A DNA stretch of 6,429 nucleotides from Polyangium sp. (in: bacteria) (GTDB lineage: Bacteria; Myxococcota_A; Polyangia; Palsa-1104): the NCBI GenBank assembly GCA_025450955.1, contig JANWLJ010000173.1, positions 1 through 6,429 on the forward strand, in the 5' to 3' direction. The notes beneath the pieces were generated by a model. That model was given only the letters and a program-made list of their open reading frames with translations, was not told the DNA's origin and ran no database searches. The first letter of the stretch is position 1. Every line of letters begins with the position of its first letter. The position numbers and the translations under genes were made by a program. Shown piece after piece: positions 1-6,429 of the stretch.

Positions 1-463
1 CGCCGGTCGCGATCGCGCCGCCCGCATACTCGCCCTTGGGGGTCACCAGATCGAAGGTGGTGGCGGTGCCGAAGTCGACGATGATGCAGCCCTGCTTCCA
101 CTTCTCGAAGGCGGCCACCGCGTTGACAATTCGGTCCGCGCCCACCTCCTTCGGATTGTCGGTGAGGATCGGCATCCCGGTCTTGAGCCCGGGCCCGACC
201 ACCAGCGGGGTCACCTTCAAGTGATGCTTGAAGAAGCTCTCCACCGCGAACAGCGCCGGCGGCACCACCGTCGCCACCACCCCCGCCTCGACCCGAAACG
301 GCAGGCCGGCGAGCGCGAAGAGCTGGTGCACCATCGCCGCGTACTCGTCGGCGGTGCGCGCCTTGCGCGTCTCGATCCGCCAGTGCGCCTTGAGCTCCGA
401 ATTGTCGAAGACGCCGAGGACGGTGTTGGTATTGCCGACGTCGACGACGAGGAGCCCGGACAT
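1..463 (-). CDS. coaX: Type III pantothenate kinase (CoaX), partial: C-terminus lies beyond the left edge
   Basis: Cytoplasmic ATP-dependent kinase that phosphorylates pantothenate, the first step of coenzyme A synthesis. The 154 visible codons start at ATG 463 and run off the window. Seen in the translation: the phosphate-binding motif DVGNTNTVLGVF at residues 8-19, VVATVVPPA at 62-70 (the family's SSVVP position), GADRIVNA at 108-115 with the family's catalytic aspartate (Asp110), VDFGTATTFD at 129-138, and GEYAGGAIATG at 144-154, the start of the GxYxGGxIxPG region. Family members are about 250-270 residues, so roughly 100 C-terminal residues are missing; what is visible is intact, with no frameshift. 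It is transcribed divergently from the membrane-protein gene at 504. No strong Shine-Dalgarno precedes the ATG, but the N-terminus fits the family exactly. In many bacteria birA lies next to coaX; that cannot be checked here. Type III enzymes are not inhibited by CoA and, unlike type I and II, need a monovalent cation (family knowledge). Confidence 0.96.
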   Translation of the reverse strand, partial: MSGLLVVDVGNTNTVLGVFDNSELKAHWRIETRKARTADEYAAMVHQLFALAGLPFRVEAGVVATVVPPALFAVESFFKHHLKVTPLVVGPGLKTGMPILTDNPKEVGADRIVNAVAAFEKWKQGCIIVDFGTATTFDLVTPKGEYAGGAIATG

Positions 464-503
464 GGTTGTGAATCTAGCACCGCGCAGATAAGATGTCGCG
501 AGC
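464..503. other. Divergent 40-base spacer between coaX and the DUF2254-like gene
   Basis: Both genes must be read outward from this spacer unless their promoters lie inside the opposite gene. It is less GC-rich than its surroundings, with short AT patches (GAATCTAG, AGATAAGAT). I find no convincing pair of -35 and -10 boxes on either strand: the best -10-like strings (TAAGAT on plus, TAGATT on minus) have no properly spaced -35. No inverted repeat of useful length is visible. Confidence 0.45.
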
Positions 504-2135
504 ATGGCCGTCTCCGGCCCCCACGCCGCACGCCGCCGCAGTCTCGTCTACCCGCTGCTCCTCCTCGGCGGCACCGCCCTGGTGGTGTTCCTCGGGCTGT
601 ACTACGTCGACTGGCGGCTCGCGCACCAGGTGCGAAACCCGATCGCGCTGCTCCTCACCTTCGACGTCGACACGCTCGAGAACGCGCTCGGCAACATGGC
701 GCAGGTGGTGGCGGCGGTGCTCGGCATCGTCATCACCGTGGTGTCGATCGTGGTGCAGCTCGCCGCCACCCGCTACACCCCGCGCATCGCCGACATGTTC
801 TTTCGCGACCGCACCAACCTCGGCGTGCTCGCCTTCTTCGTGGTCGCCTGCATCGACACCATCTGGGTCTCGGTCTCGGTCGAAAAAGCGTTCATCCCGC
901 GCATGTCGATCGTCTTCATGATGTGCTTGGTGACCGCCAGCCTGCTCTTGATGGTCCCCTACTTCGCCTACGTGTTCGACTTCCTCGATCCCGATCGGGT
1001 GGTCGGCCGCATCCAGCGCGAAGCGGCGGCCTCGGCCACCGACGAGCGCCTGGCCACTACCGAGGACATGGCGCTTCGCCAGGAGCGCGCGCTCGGCGGG
1101 ATCGAGGCGCTCTCGGACATCATCGTCAACGCGGTCTCGCAAAAGGACAAGGCGATCGCCGCCGGCGCGGTCGACGCGATCAAGGATCTGGTGGTCACCT
1201 ACGTCGGCAAAAAGGCGCGGGTGCCGGCCGAGTGGTTCGCGATCGGCGCGCATTTGCGGCGCAACCCCGACTTCGTCTCGCTCGCCCACTCGAGCGTCGA
1301 CGATCTCGCCTTCAAGCGGGTGTGGCTCGAGTGGAAGGCGCTGCGCCAATATCAATCGATTTATAACGACTCGCTCGGCGAGATGCCGGATATCAATCAC
1401 CTGGTCGCGATCGACACCCGCTACATCGGCGAGGCGGCGCTGCTCGCGGGCGACGCCGAGGCGCTCGGGCTGGCGGTGAAGTTCTTCAACACCTATCTGC
1501 GCACCACCTTGAACAAGCAGGAGGTGCGCACCGCATATAACGTGTTCAATCAATATCGGCTGCTCGCCGAGCGCGCGATCGACGCCGGCCAGGTCGCGCT
1601 CGTCGGTGAGGTGGCGTTCTACTTCAAATACTACGGTCAGATCGCGCACGGGATGGATCTCGGATTTCTCACCGAGACTGTCGCCTACGATATCGCGGCG
1701 CTGTGCGAGCACGCGTTCGCGCAAAAATCGCCGGCGCACGATCGGGTGCTCAAGGTGCTGCTCGAGCTCGACAAGGAGGCCGAGAGCCAGTCGCAGGAGA
1801 AGATGCTGCGCGGCGTGCGCAAGGCGCAGGCCAAGCTCGCGAGCTTCTATCTCGGCGCCAAAGCCGAGGCGCCGGCGCGGCGCATCTTCGAGGACATGCG
1901 CGACGAGCGGCCCGAGCGGCTGCGCTCGATCCGCGACGAGCTCTTGCGCATCGAGGCCAAGGATTTTTGGGAAGTGATCGATCGCGGCACCAACTTCGAT
2001 TACATCGACGCCGCGCGCAAAGAGCAGCTCAAGATCTTTTTTTCGTGGTTCCCCAGCCTCGCCCCACCGGCCGGCGACACGGACAAAAGCGGCGCCGGCG
2101 GCCCCGGCGGCGGTGACAAGGCGGTTTCGGCCTAA
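504..2135 (+). CDS. DUF2254-like integral membrane protein with long soluble helical C-terminal region
   Basis: A 543-residue protein. Four likely membrane helices lie at about residues 14-36, 66-90, 105-127 and 135-159. The stretch VVSIVVQLAATRYTPRIADMFF (79-100, shown in part as a motif) followed by RDRTNLGVLAFF matches the DUF2254 pattern of an SxxxVxLQLAxxxxxPR helix end, then F.RDR and a next helix beginning LG. From about 160 on the chain is soluble and mostly helical, with no catalytic motif that I recognise; residues 290-460 look like helical-repeat material, and the last 24 residues are a Pro/Gly-rich tail. DUF2254 proteins have no established function and are usually shorter. The start is fixed: the in-frame codon five upstream of ATG 504 is the stop TAA (489-491), with no start codon between, although the Shine-Dalgarno is poor. 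A T7 run at 2037-2043 encodes Phe-Phe. The lipoprotein gene follows 32 bases later, so an operon is likely. The membrane assignment is firm, the family moderately so, the role unknown. Confidence 0.85.
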   Translation: MAVSGPHAARRRSLVYPLLLLGGTALVVFLGLYYVDWRLAHQVRNPIALLLTFDVDTLENALGNMAQVVAAVLGIVITVVSIVVQLAATRYTPRIADMFFRDRTNLGVLAFFVVACIDTIWVSVSVEKAFIPRMSIVFMMCLVTASLLLMVPYFAYVFDFLDPDRVVGRIQREAAASATDERLATTEDMALRQERALGGIEALSDIIVNAVSQKDKAIAAGAVDAIKDLVVTYVGKKARVPAEWFAIGAHLRRNPDFVSLAHSSVDDLAFKRVWLEWKALRQYQSIYNDSLGEMPDINHLVAIDTRYIGEAALLAGDAEALGLAVKFFNTYLRTTLNKQEVRTAYNVFNQYRLLAERAIDAGQVALVGEVAFYFKYYGQIAHGMDLGFLTETVAYDIAALCEHAFAQKSPAHDRVLKVLLELDKEAESQSQEKMLRGVRKAQAKLASFYLGAKAEAPARRIFEDMRDERPERLRSIRDELLRIEAKDFWEVIDRGTNFDYIDAARKEQLKIFFSWFPSLAPPAGDTDKSGAGGPGGGDKAVSA

Positions 2136-2151
2136 TCGATATTTCGATATT
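2136..2151 (+). repeat. Perfect tandem 8-mer TCGATATT x2 after the stop codon
   Basis: TCGATATT occurs at 2136-2143 and again directly at 2144-2151. It begins at the first base after the TAA stop of the membrane-protein gene and ends five bases before the AAGGAG ribosome binding site of the lipoprotein gene. It is strikingly AT-rich for this region. It could be a regulator half-site pair, an unstructured translation-enhancing leader, or chance. No matching -35 or -10 arrangement is obvious around it. Confidence 0.7.
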
Positions 2152-2156
2152 GGAAA

Positions 2157-2162
2157 AAGGAG
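2157..2162 (+). promoter_or_regulatory. Strong ribosome binding site (AAGGAG) that decides the lipoprotein start
   Basis: AAGGAG lies five bases upstream of ATG 2168. It rules out the earlier in-frame TTG at 2150, because the site would then lie inside the coding sequence and the lipoprotein signal would not be N-terminal. It is the best Shine-Dalgarno in the window, suggesting high translation of the lipoprotein. Confidence 0.85.
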
Positions 2163-2167
2163 CGGTC

Positions 2168-2830
2168 ATGCGAAAGCTTTCCATCCTGGTATTGACGTTC
2201 GGCCTCGGCGCCTGCTCGTCCGGGCCCAAGTACAAGATCGATGACTCGGTGCTGGCGTCGGTGCCGGTGGCCGACAAGGCCGGGGTATTGTCGGCGCAGA
2301 ACGAGCAGAATCAGGCGCAGGCCGAGGTGACCAAGGCCAAGGCGGATCTCGAGTCCGCCGAGCGCGATCTCGATATCGCCGAAAACGAATACAAAGCGGC
2401 CAAGCTCAATCTCGATACCGCCAAGCTGAATCAGAAGGCGGCCGACGAGTCGGGCGACGTCAACCGCAAGAACTCCGCCGCGCGCGACGTCCACGTCGCC
2501 GACATGGGCGTGCAGGCCGCCGACGCCAAGGTCGACTGGCTGGAGAAGAAGGTGAAGTGGCAGAAGTACACCCGCGACGCGGCCGAGGCCCACACCCAGT
2601 CTTCGGCGGCCAAGTACGAGCTCGAAAAGGCCAAGCTGGCGGCGGCGAAGAACATCAAGCCGTCGGATGACTTCAACGTGATGAACTTCGAGTCGGAGAG
2701 CCTCGACAAGCAGAAGCGCTACTCCGACTCCGAGATGGAGGCCGACCGCCTCAAGCCCGACGTCGACGGCCTCGAGCGGAAATACACCGCGCTCTCCCAG
2801 CAGTATAACGACCTCAAAAACGCGCACTGA
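2168..2830 (+). CDS. Coiled-coil lipoprotein of unknown function
   Basis: A 220-residue protein. The N-terminus MRKLSILVLTFGLGAC is a lipoprotein signal: two basic residues, a hydrophobic core, and lipobox LGAC, giving lipidation of Cys16, the only cysteine. Ser at +2 predicts release to the outer membrane by the Lol rule. The mature part is very rich in Ala, Lys, Glu, Asp and Gln and is almost wholly heptad-like helix: about residues 38-94, 98-162 and 175-218, with breaks near DESGD (93-97) and a NIKPSDDFN loop (162-170). No enzymatic motif is seen. It resembles in general style other periplasmic coiled-coil lipoproteins (Lpp-like spacers, rod-like adaptors), but I do not recognise a family. 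It is preceded at 32 bases by the DUF2254-like gene on the same strand, so the two may be co-transcribed and form an inner-membrane/outer-membrane pair; this is inference from spacing only. A separate promoter appears after it, so the downstream HD-GYP gene can be expressed independently. Confidence 0.9.
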   Translation: MRKLSILVLTFGLGACSSGPKYKIDDSVLASVPVADKAGVLSAQNEQNQAQAEVTKAKADLESAERDLDIAENEYKAAKLNLDTAKLNQKAADESGDVNRKNSAARDVHVADMGVQAADAKVDWLEKKVKWQKYTRDAAEAHTQSSAAKYELEKAKLAAAKNIKPSDDFNVMNFESESLDKQKRYSDSEMEADRLKPDVDGLERKYTALSQQYNDLKNAH

Positions 2831-2850
2831 GGTCCCCCGGATGAGGCTCG

Positions 2851-2880
2851 TTGACGGGCCGATTTCAAATAGAGTATCCT
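2851..2880 (+). promoter_or_regulatory. Candidate sigma-70-type promoter for the HD-GYP gene
   Basis: TTGACG at 2851-2856 matches five of six bases of the -35 consensus, and TATCCT at 2875-2880 matches four of six of the -10 consensus, with an 18-base spacer that is locally AT-rich (GATTTCAAATAGAG). Transcription would start near 2887, giving a leader of about 45 bases before TTG 2932. It lies in the only sizeable gap on the plus strand. Short inverted arms CCTC/GAGG (2878-2881, 2887-2890) sit over the predicted start and may be chance. Confidence 0.5.
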
Positions 2881-2904
2881 CGTACTGAGGCAGCTTTTTC
2901 GTAG

Positions 2905-2922
2905 CTCTCGGGGGGTCGAGAG
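2905..2922 (+). repeat. 6-bp perfect hairpin touching the ribosome binding site of the HD-GYP gene
   Basis: CTCTCG (2905-2910) and CGAGAG (2917-2922) are exact reverse complements around a six-base loop GGGGGT. The 3' arm overlaps the first two bases of the AGGGGA Shine-Dalgarno (2921-2926). In mRNA this could modestly limit ribosome access or present the G-rich loop. There is no T-run after it, so it is not a classical terminator. Confidence 0.5.
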
Positions 2923-2926
2923 GGGA
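2921..2926 (+). promoter_or_regulatory. Ribosome binding site (AGGGGA) supporting the TTG start at 2932
   Basis: The purine-rich AGGGGA ends five bases before TTG 2932. The frame is closed upstream by TAG at 2902-2904 with no ATG or GTG in between, and the next usable codons (GTG) would cut into the first strand of the receiver domain. TTG is therefore the best start. Confidence 0.7.
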
Positions 2927-2931
2927 AGCGA

Positions 2932-4479
<1,548 letters not shown>

Positions 4480-4486
4480 GCGCGAA

Positions 4487-5575
4487 TCAGTGGTGCAGGA
4501 GCTCGCTCACCGAGAGCGTCTTCACCGGATTGCGATACATTCCGTCGTCACCTTCCGGGTTGAGCCCGTCGTCGGCGGTGCAGGCCCAGGTGGTTGAGCT
4601 CTCATCGATCGTTCCGCACGACTCTCCTTTCGGACAGTCGTTGGGAGCTTTGCAAACCCGATAGCAGAGTCCGCCCCCATTTTGGATGCTTCGTCCACAC
4701 GCGTAGTCCGGCGGGCAGGAATTCGGAGCGATCCCAATGCAGGGTGTTCGGCAACGGCCCATTAGCGTCGTCCCGTCGCGATGGAGATCGCAAACCTGAT
4801 CCGAATTGCAGCTCGAGCTGGTGCAGCTCTTGGTCCCATCGGGGAAGACTCCAATGGAGAGGCAGGTCTTGAAAGCGGTCTTCAGCGCGCCCTCCAGATC
4901 GGCGTCGACGCACGCCTTGCCCGCGCCGCAGTCCCGGTCGGTCGCGCACGAGTCGGCGATGCAAAACTTATCCGCGTCGTCCACTTGAACGCACTTTTCT
5001 CCAATTCTACAGTTCTTGCTCGAGCAGGATTCGCGGCACCGTCCGGCGACGCACTCGAGCCCGGCGTCGCAGGTCTTGTCCTTTGATGTGGGCCGAACGG
5101 TATTGCACTCCTGCCCGAGCCCGGCGCTCCCCGCGTTGGCGCAACGATGAATATTGTGCGGAACGTCGATGAGAATACACGTCCGACCGGTTCCACAATC
5201 CTCGCGGGAATGCTCGATCCCCCGGCAATTCGATCCGAAACACCCGACCGTGTCTTGCCCGAACGGCATACAAATCGTTCCTTTCGGGCAACGCGAATCG
5301 TTGTCGCAAGCGACCAGGGCTTGATTTTCCGGCGCCACATCGGCGAATGCCGGGCTGATTCCCTTTTCCCCCTTGGCTGCCGTCGCGACCGGGTGCGACG
5401 AGACCTTCGGCGGAAACCAGGTCGGGCGATACCGCGGCACCGACAAGGCGCTGTTCGCCGGCGCCGCGAGCGTCGGGCCGACCGGAATCGCGCGCGGTTT
5501 GGATGAATACAAAAGTCCGACGGCGGCGGCCAACAAGATCGCAACAATCACGATAGGCAGGAATTTCTTTTTCAC
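4487..5575 (-). CDS. Exported membrane-anchored Cys-rich protein with eight four-cysteine modules
   Basis: A 362-residue protein from GTG 5575. Residues 1-23 are a basic KKK followed by one hydrophobic helix (about 5-23); there is no lipobox and no clear AxA cleavage site, so an N-in anchor with a periplasmic or extracellular body is likely. Residues 24-89 are a Pro/Ala/Ser-rich linker without cysteine. Residues 90-332 hold all 32 cysteines, which fall into eight groups of four. In every group cysteines 2 and 3 are separated by exactly five residues, often PKGxx or GxGKx (for example CPKGTIC, CGAGKAC, CPKGESC). The style matches Cys-rich repeats of myxobacterial and related surface proteins, sometimes annotated by resemblance to the Dickkopf N-terminal Cys-rich domain (from memory). 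The even number implies disulfides in an oxidising compartment. No catalytic motif is seen. An in-frame GTG at 5680 would add 35 residues ahead of the export signal and was rejected. The Shine-Dalgarno is weak. G+C is clearly below that of its neighbours. Function unknown; adhesion, binding or surface structure are possibilities. Confidence 0.88.
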   Translation of the reverse strand: MKKKFLPIVIVAILLAAAVGLLYSSKPRAIPVGPTLAAPANSALSVPRYRPTWFPPKVSSHPVATAAKGEKGISPAFADVAPENQALVACDNDSRCPKGTICMPFGQDTVGCFGSNCRGIEHSREDCGTGRTCILIDVPHNIHRCANAGSAGLGQECNTVRPTSKDKTCDAGLECVAGRCRESCSSKNCRIGEKCVQVDDADKFCIADSCATDRDCGAGKACVDADLEGALKTAFKTCLSIGVFPDGTKSCTSSSCNSDQVCDLHRDGTTLMGRCRTPCIGIAPNSCPPDYACGRSIQNGGGLCYRVCKAPNDCPKGESCGTIDESSTTWACTADDGLNPEGDDGMYRNPVKTLSVSELLHH

Positions 5576-5593
5576 GTTTTCACACCGGGCTCT

Positions 5594-5620
5594 CGCCACC
5601 TGCGAACGAAACGGGTGGCG
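5594..5620 (-). repeat. 7-bp perfect inverted repeat in the leader of the Cys-rich gene
   Basis: CGCCACC (5594-5600) and GGTGGCG (5614-5620) are exact reverse complements separated by 13 bases. On the minus strand the structure ends 18 bases before the GTG start at 5575. It could be an mRNA hairpin or an operator for a dimeric regulator. No T-run accompanies it. I found no convincing promoter boxes in the 154-base gap 5576-5729 that contains it. Confidence 0.45.
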
Positions 5621-5721
5621 GAGTCCGCGGGAGGATGAAGCAGCAGCGTAATCGCGCGAGGCTACAACTCCAGCTTCCACTCTGTCGCAAAGTGCAACAC
5701 TGCGATGAGGTGCCCAGCTGC

Positions 5722-5738
5722 GGGAAGCGCTACTTCCC
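5722..5738 (-). repeat. 6-bp perfect hairpin over the stop codon of the rhomboid gene
   Basis: GGGAAG (5722-5727) and CTTCCC (5733-5738) flank a five-base loop that holds the minus-strand stop TAG (5732-5730). No U-tract follows on the minus strand, so it is at best a weak or Rho-independent-like end signal, or an mRNA-stabilising structure. A transcript reading through would enter the Cys-rich gene 154 bases downstream. Confidence 0.4.
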
Positions 5739-6429
5739 TGGCGCCTTGCCGCCGAGCTCGAGGTACTTCTGCACCGCCTTGAGCGATTCGGTCTCTTTGC
5801 CCTCGGCGTGGAGGATCTGCGCCAGGACCGGCCACCAGTCGGTCTTCGACGGCGCGATCGAAAGCGCGCTACGCAGCTCCTTCTCCGCCTCGGGGAGCTG
5901 GTTTTTTTTGAGGAGCGAGAGGCCGAGATCGAAGTGGGCGACCTCGTCGTGCGGGTCCATCTTCGTCGCCCGGCGATAGAGCGCGGTCGCCTGATCGATC
6001 TTGCCGGCGCGCGAGAGCTCGACCCCCTGGTTGATCAGATCCTCGACGGAGATGGCGCTCTTCTGGTAGCGGGCGGCGAAGCCGAAGCTCACGCCGACGA
6101 CCAGGATGAGCGCGACCGCGTCGAGGCCGAGGCCCCCTGAGCCTGAGGGTTGGCGGCGGCGCTTCATCCATCCCGCGCCGTGATCGAACAGCCAGGCGAT
6201 CGCCGCGCCGGTGACGAAGCCGCCGACGTGGGCGGCGTTATCGGCGCCGACGAAGAAGCCGAAGACGATCACGATCACCGCCCACTCGATCATCACCTTC
6301 GAGAAGCGCTTGCCCTGGGTGCCGCCGATGAGCTGCCCGGTGACCGCGCCCGCGCCGATGAGACCGCAGATCGCGCCCGAGGCGCCCGCCGCCACCACCG
6401 GGTGCGACCAGTTCCACAGGAGCGAGCCC
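5730..6429 (-). CDS. Rhomboid intramembrane serine protease with C-terminal TPRs, partial: N-terminus lies beyond the right edge
   Basis: Inner-membrane protease family that cuts substrates within or near their transmembrane helices. The frame is open to the edge; 232 residues are visible, numbered here from the first complete codon. The catalytic Ser17 lies in GASGAICGLIG (15-25) and the catalytic His67 in NAAHVGGFVTG (64-74), so the Ser-His dyad is intact. These helices correspond to TM4 (about 14-35), TM5 (45-61) and TM6 (65-82). A basic KRRR loop (89-92) should be cytoplasmic. An extra helix follows (about 100-120), then about three TPRs: 127-160 (ALYRRATKMDP), 161-195 (EAEKELRSALSIAP) and 196-228 (LKAVQKYLELG). 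By the positive-inside rule the TPRs would face the periplasm. The first three helices are missing from the window. The gene is upstream of, and codirectional with, the Cys-rich gene. An A8 run (complement of 5902-5909) lies in TPR 2. An internal GTG at 6398 is not the start, because it falls just before the active-site motif and the frame continues upstream with rhomboid-like sequence (SLLWNWSHPVV). Confidence 0.93.
   Translation of the reverse strand, partial: GSLLWNWSHPVVAAGASGAICGLIGAGAVTGQLIGGTQGKRFSKVMIEWAVIVIVFGFFVGADNAAHVGGFVTGAAIAWLFDHGAGWMKRRRQPSGSGGLGLDAVALILVVGVSFGFAARYQKSAISVEDLINQGVELSRAGKIDQATALYRRATKMDPHDEVAHFDLGLSLLKKNQLPEAEKELRSALSIAPSKTDWWPVLAQILHAEGKETESLKAVQKYLELGGKAPGK

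Noticed and set aside
464..503. Promoter boxes in the divergent coaX spacer
   Set aside because: Only isolated 4/6 matches to the -10 box, with no -35 at acceptable spacing on either strand.
474..1739. 421-codon open frame antisense to the DUF2254-like gene, and a 381-codon frame at 221-1366 on the plus strand
   Set aside because: Both are His/Arg/Asp-rich or Arg/Ala-rich shadows of coaX and the membrane-protein gene, which have clear motifs and hydrophobic helices in their own frames.
2150..2167. Earlier TTG start for the lipoprotein (six extra residues)
   Set aside because: It would place the AAGGAG Shine-Dalgarno within the coding sequence and add an acidic residue ahead of the signal peptide; ATG 2168 fits both elements.
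2132..2827. 231-codon open frame antisense to the lipoprotein gene
   Set aside because: The sense frame has a ribosome binding site, lipobox and coiled-coil heptads; the antisense product is a Leu/Val/Gly-rich shadow with no signal.
2831..2931. c-di-GMP riboswitch ahead of the HD-GYP gene
   Set aside because: The whole gap is about 100 bases and the predicted leader about 45; no GEMM-like conserved core or paired helices are visible.
5576..5680. Earlier GTG start at 5680 for the Cys-rich protein (35 extra residues)
   Set aside because: The added residues are Arg/Ser/Ala-rich and precede a typical KKK-plus-hydrophobic export signal, which should be N-terminal.
5660..5700. Possible minus-strand promoter upstream of the Cys-rich gene (TTGCAC or TTGCGA as -35)
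   Set aside because: No -10 box better than three of six matches occurs at 16-18 bases from either candidate.

Overview
The window is GC-rich DNA (roughly two-thirds G+C by eye), densely coding, and looks like ordinary bacterial chromosome. The mix of genes suggests a Myxococcota or other 'deltaproteobacterial' genome: a REC-GAF-HD-GYP signalling protein, a rhomboid protease fused to TPRs, and an exported protein made of repeated four-cysteine modules. That placement is inference from gene content and base composition; no rRNA or other taxonomic marker is present.

Layout. (1) Bases 1-463, minus strand: the N-terminal 60% or so of type III pantothenate kinase (coaX, coenzyme A synthesis), cut by the window edge. 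(2) After a 40-base divergent spacer, 504-2135 plus strand encodes a four-helix membrane protein resembling DUF2254, with a long soluble helical C-terminal part. (3) 2168-2830 plus encodes a coiled-coil lipoprotein with a textbook ribosome binding site; it follows the membrane protein by 32 bases and is probably in the same operon. The gap holds a perfect tandem 8-mer. (4) 2932-4479 plus encodes a REC-GAF-HD-GYP response regulator with all key residues intact, a likely active cyclic-di-GMP phosphodiesterase. It starts with TTG and has its own candidate sigma-70 promoter and a small hairpin at its ribosome binding site. (5) Converging on it with a 7-base gap, 4487-5575 minus encodes an exported, membrane-anchored protein with 32 cysteines in exactly eight four-cysteine modules; its G+C is visibly lower than that of its neighbours. 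(6) 5730-6429 minus is the C-terminal part of a rhomboid serine protease carrying an extra transmembrane helix and about three TPRs, cut by the right edge.

How they fit. The plus-strand block (membrane protein, outer-membrane lipoprotein, c-di-GMP regulator) and the minus-strand pair (rhomboid-TPR, Cys-rich protein) are mainly envelope or signalling genes, but nothing here proves they act together. coaX is housekeeping. There is no mobile element, phage gene, CRISPR array, tRNA or rRNA. No stretch over about 155 bases lacks a gene. The least-described items are the eight-module Cys-rich protein, the predicted periplasmic TPR domain on the rhomboid, and the coiled-coil lipoprotein. I do not see a clear new multi-gene system.
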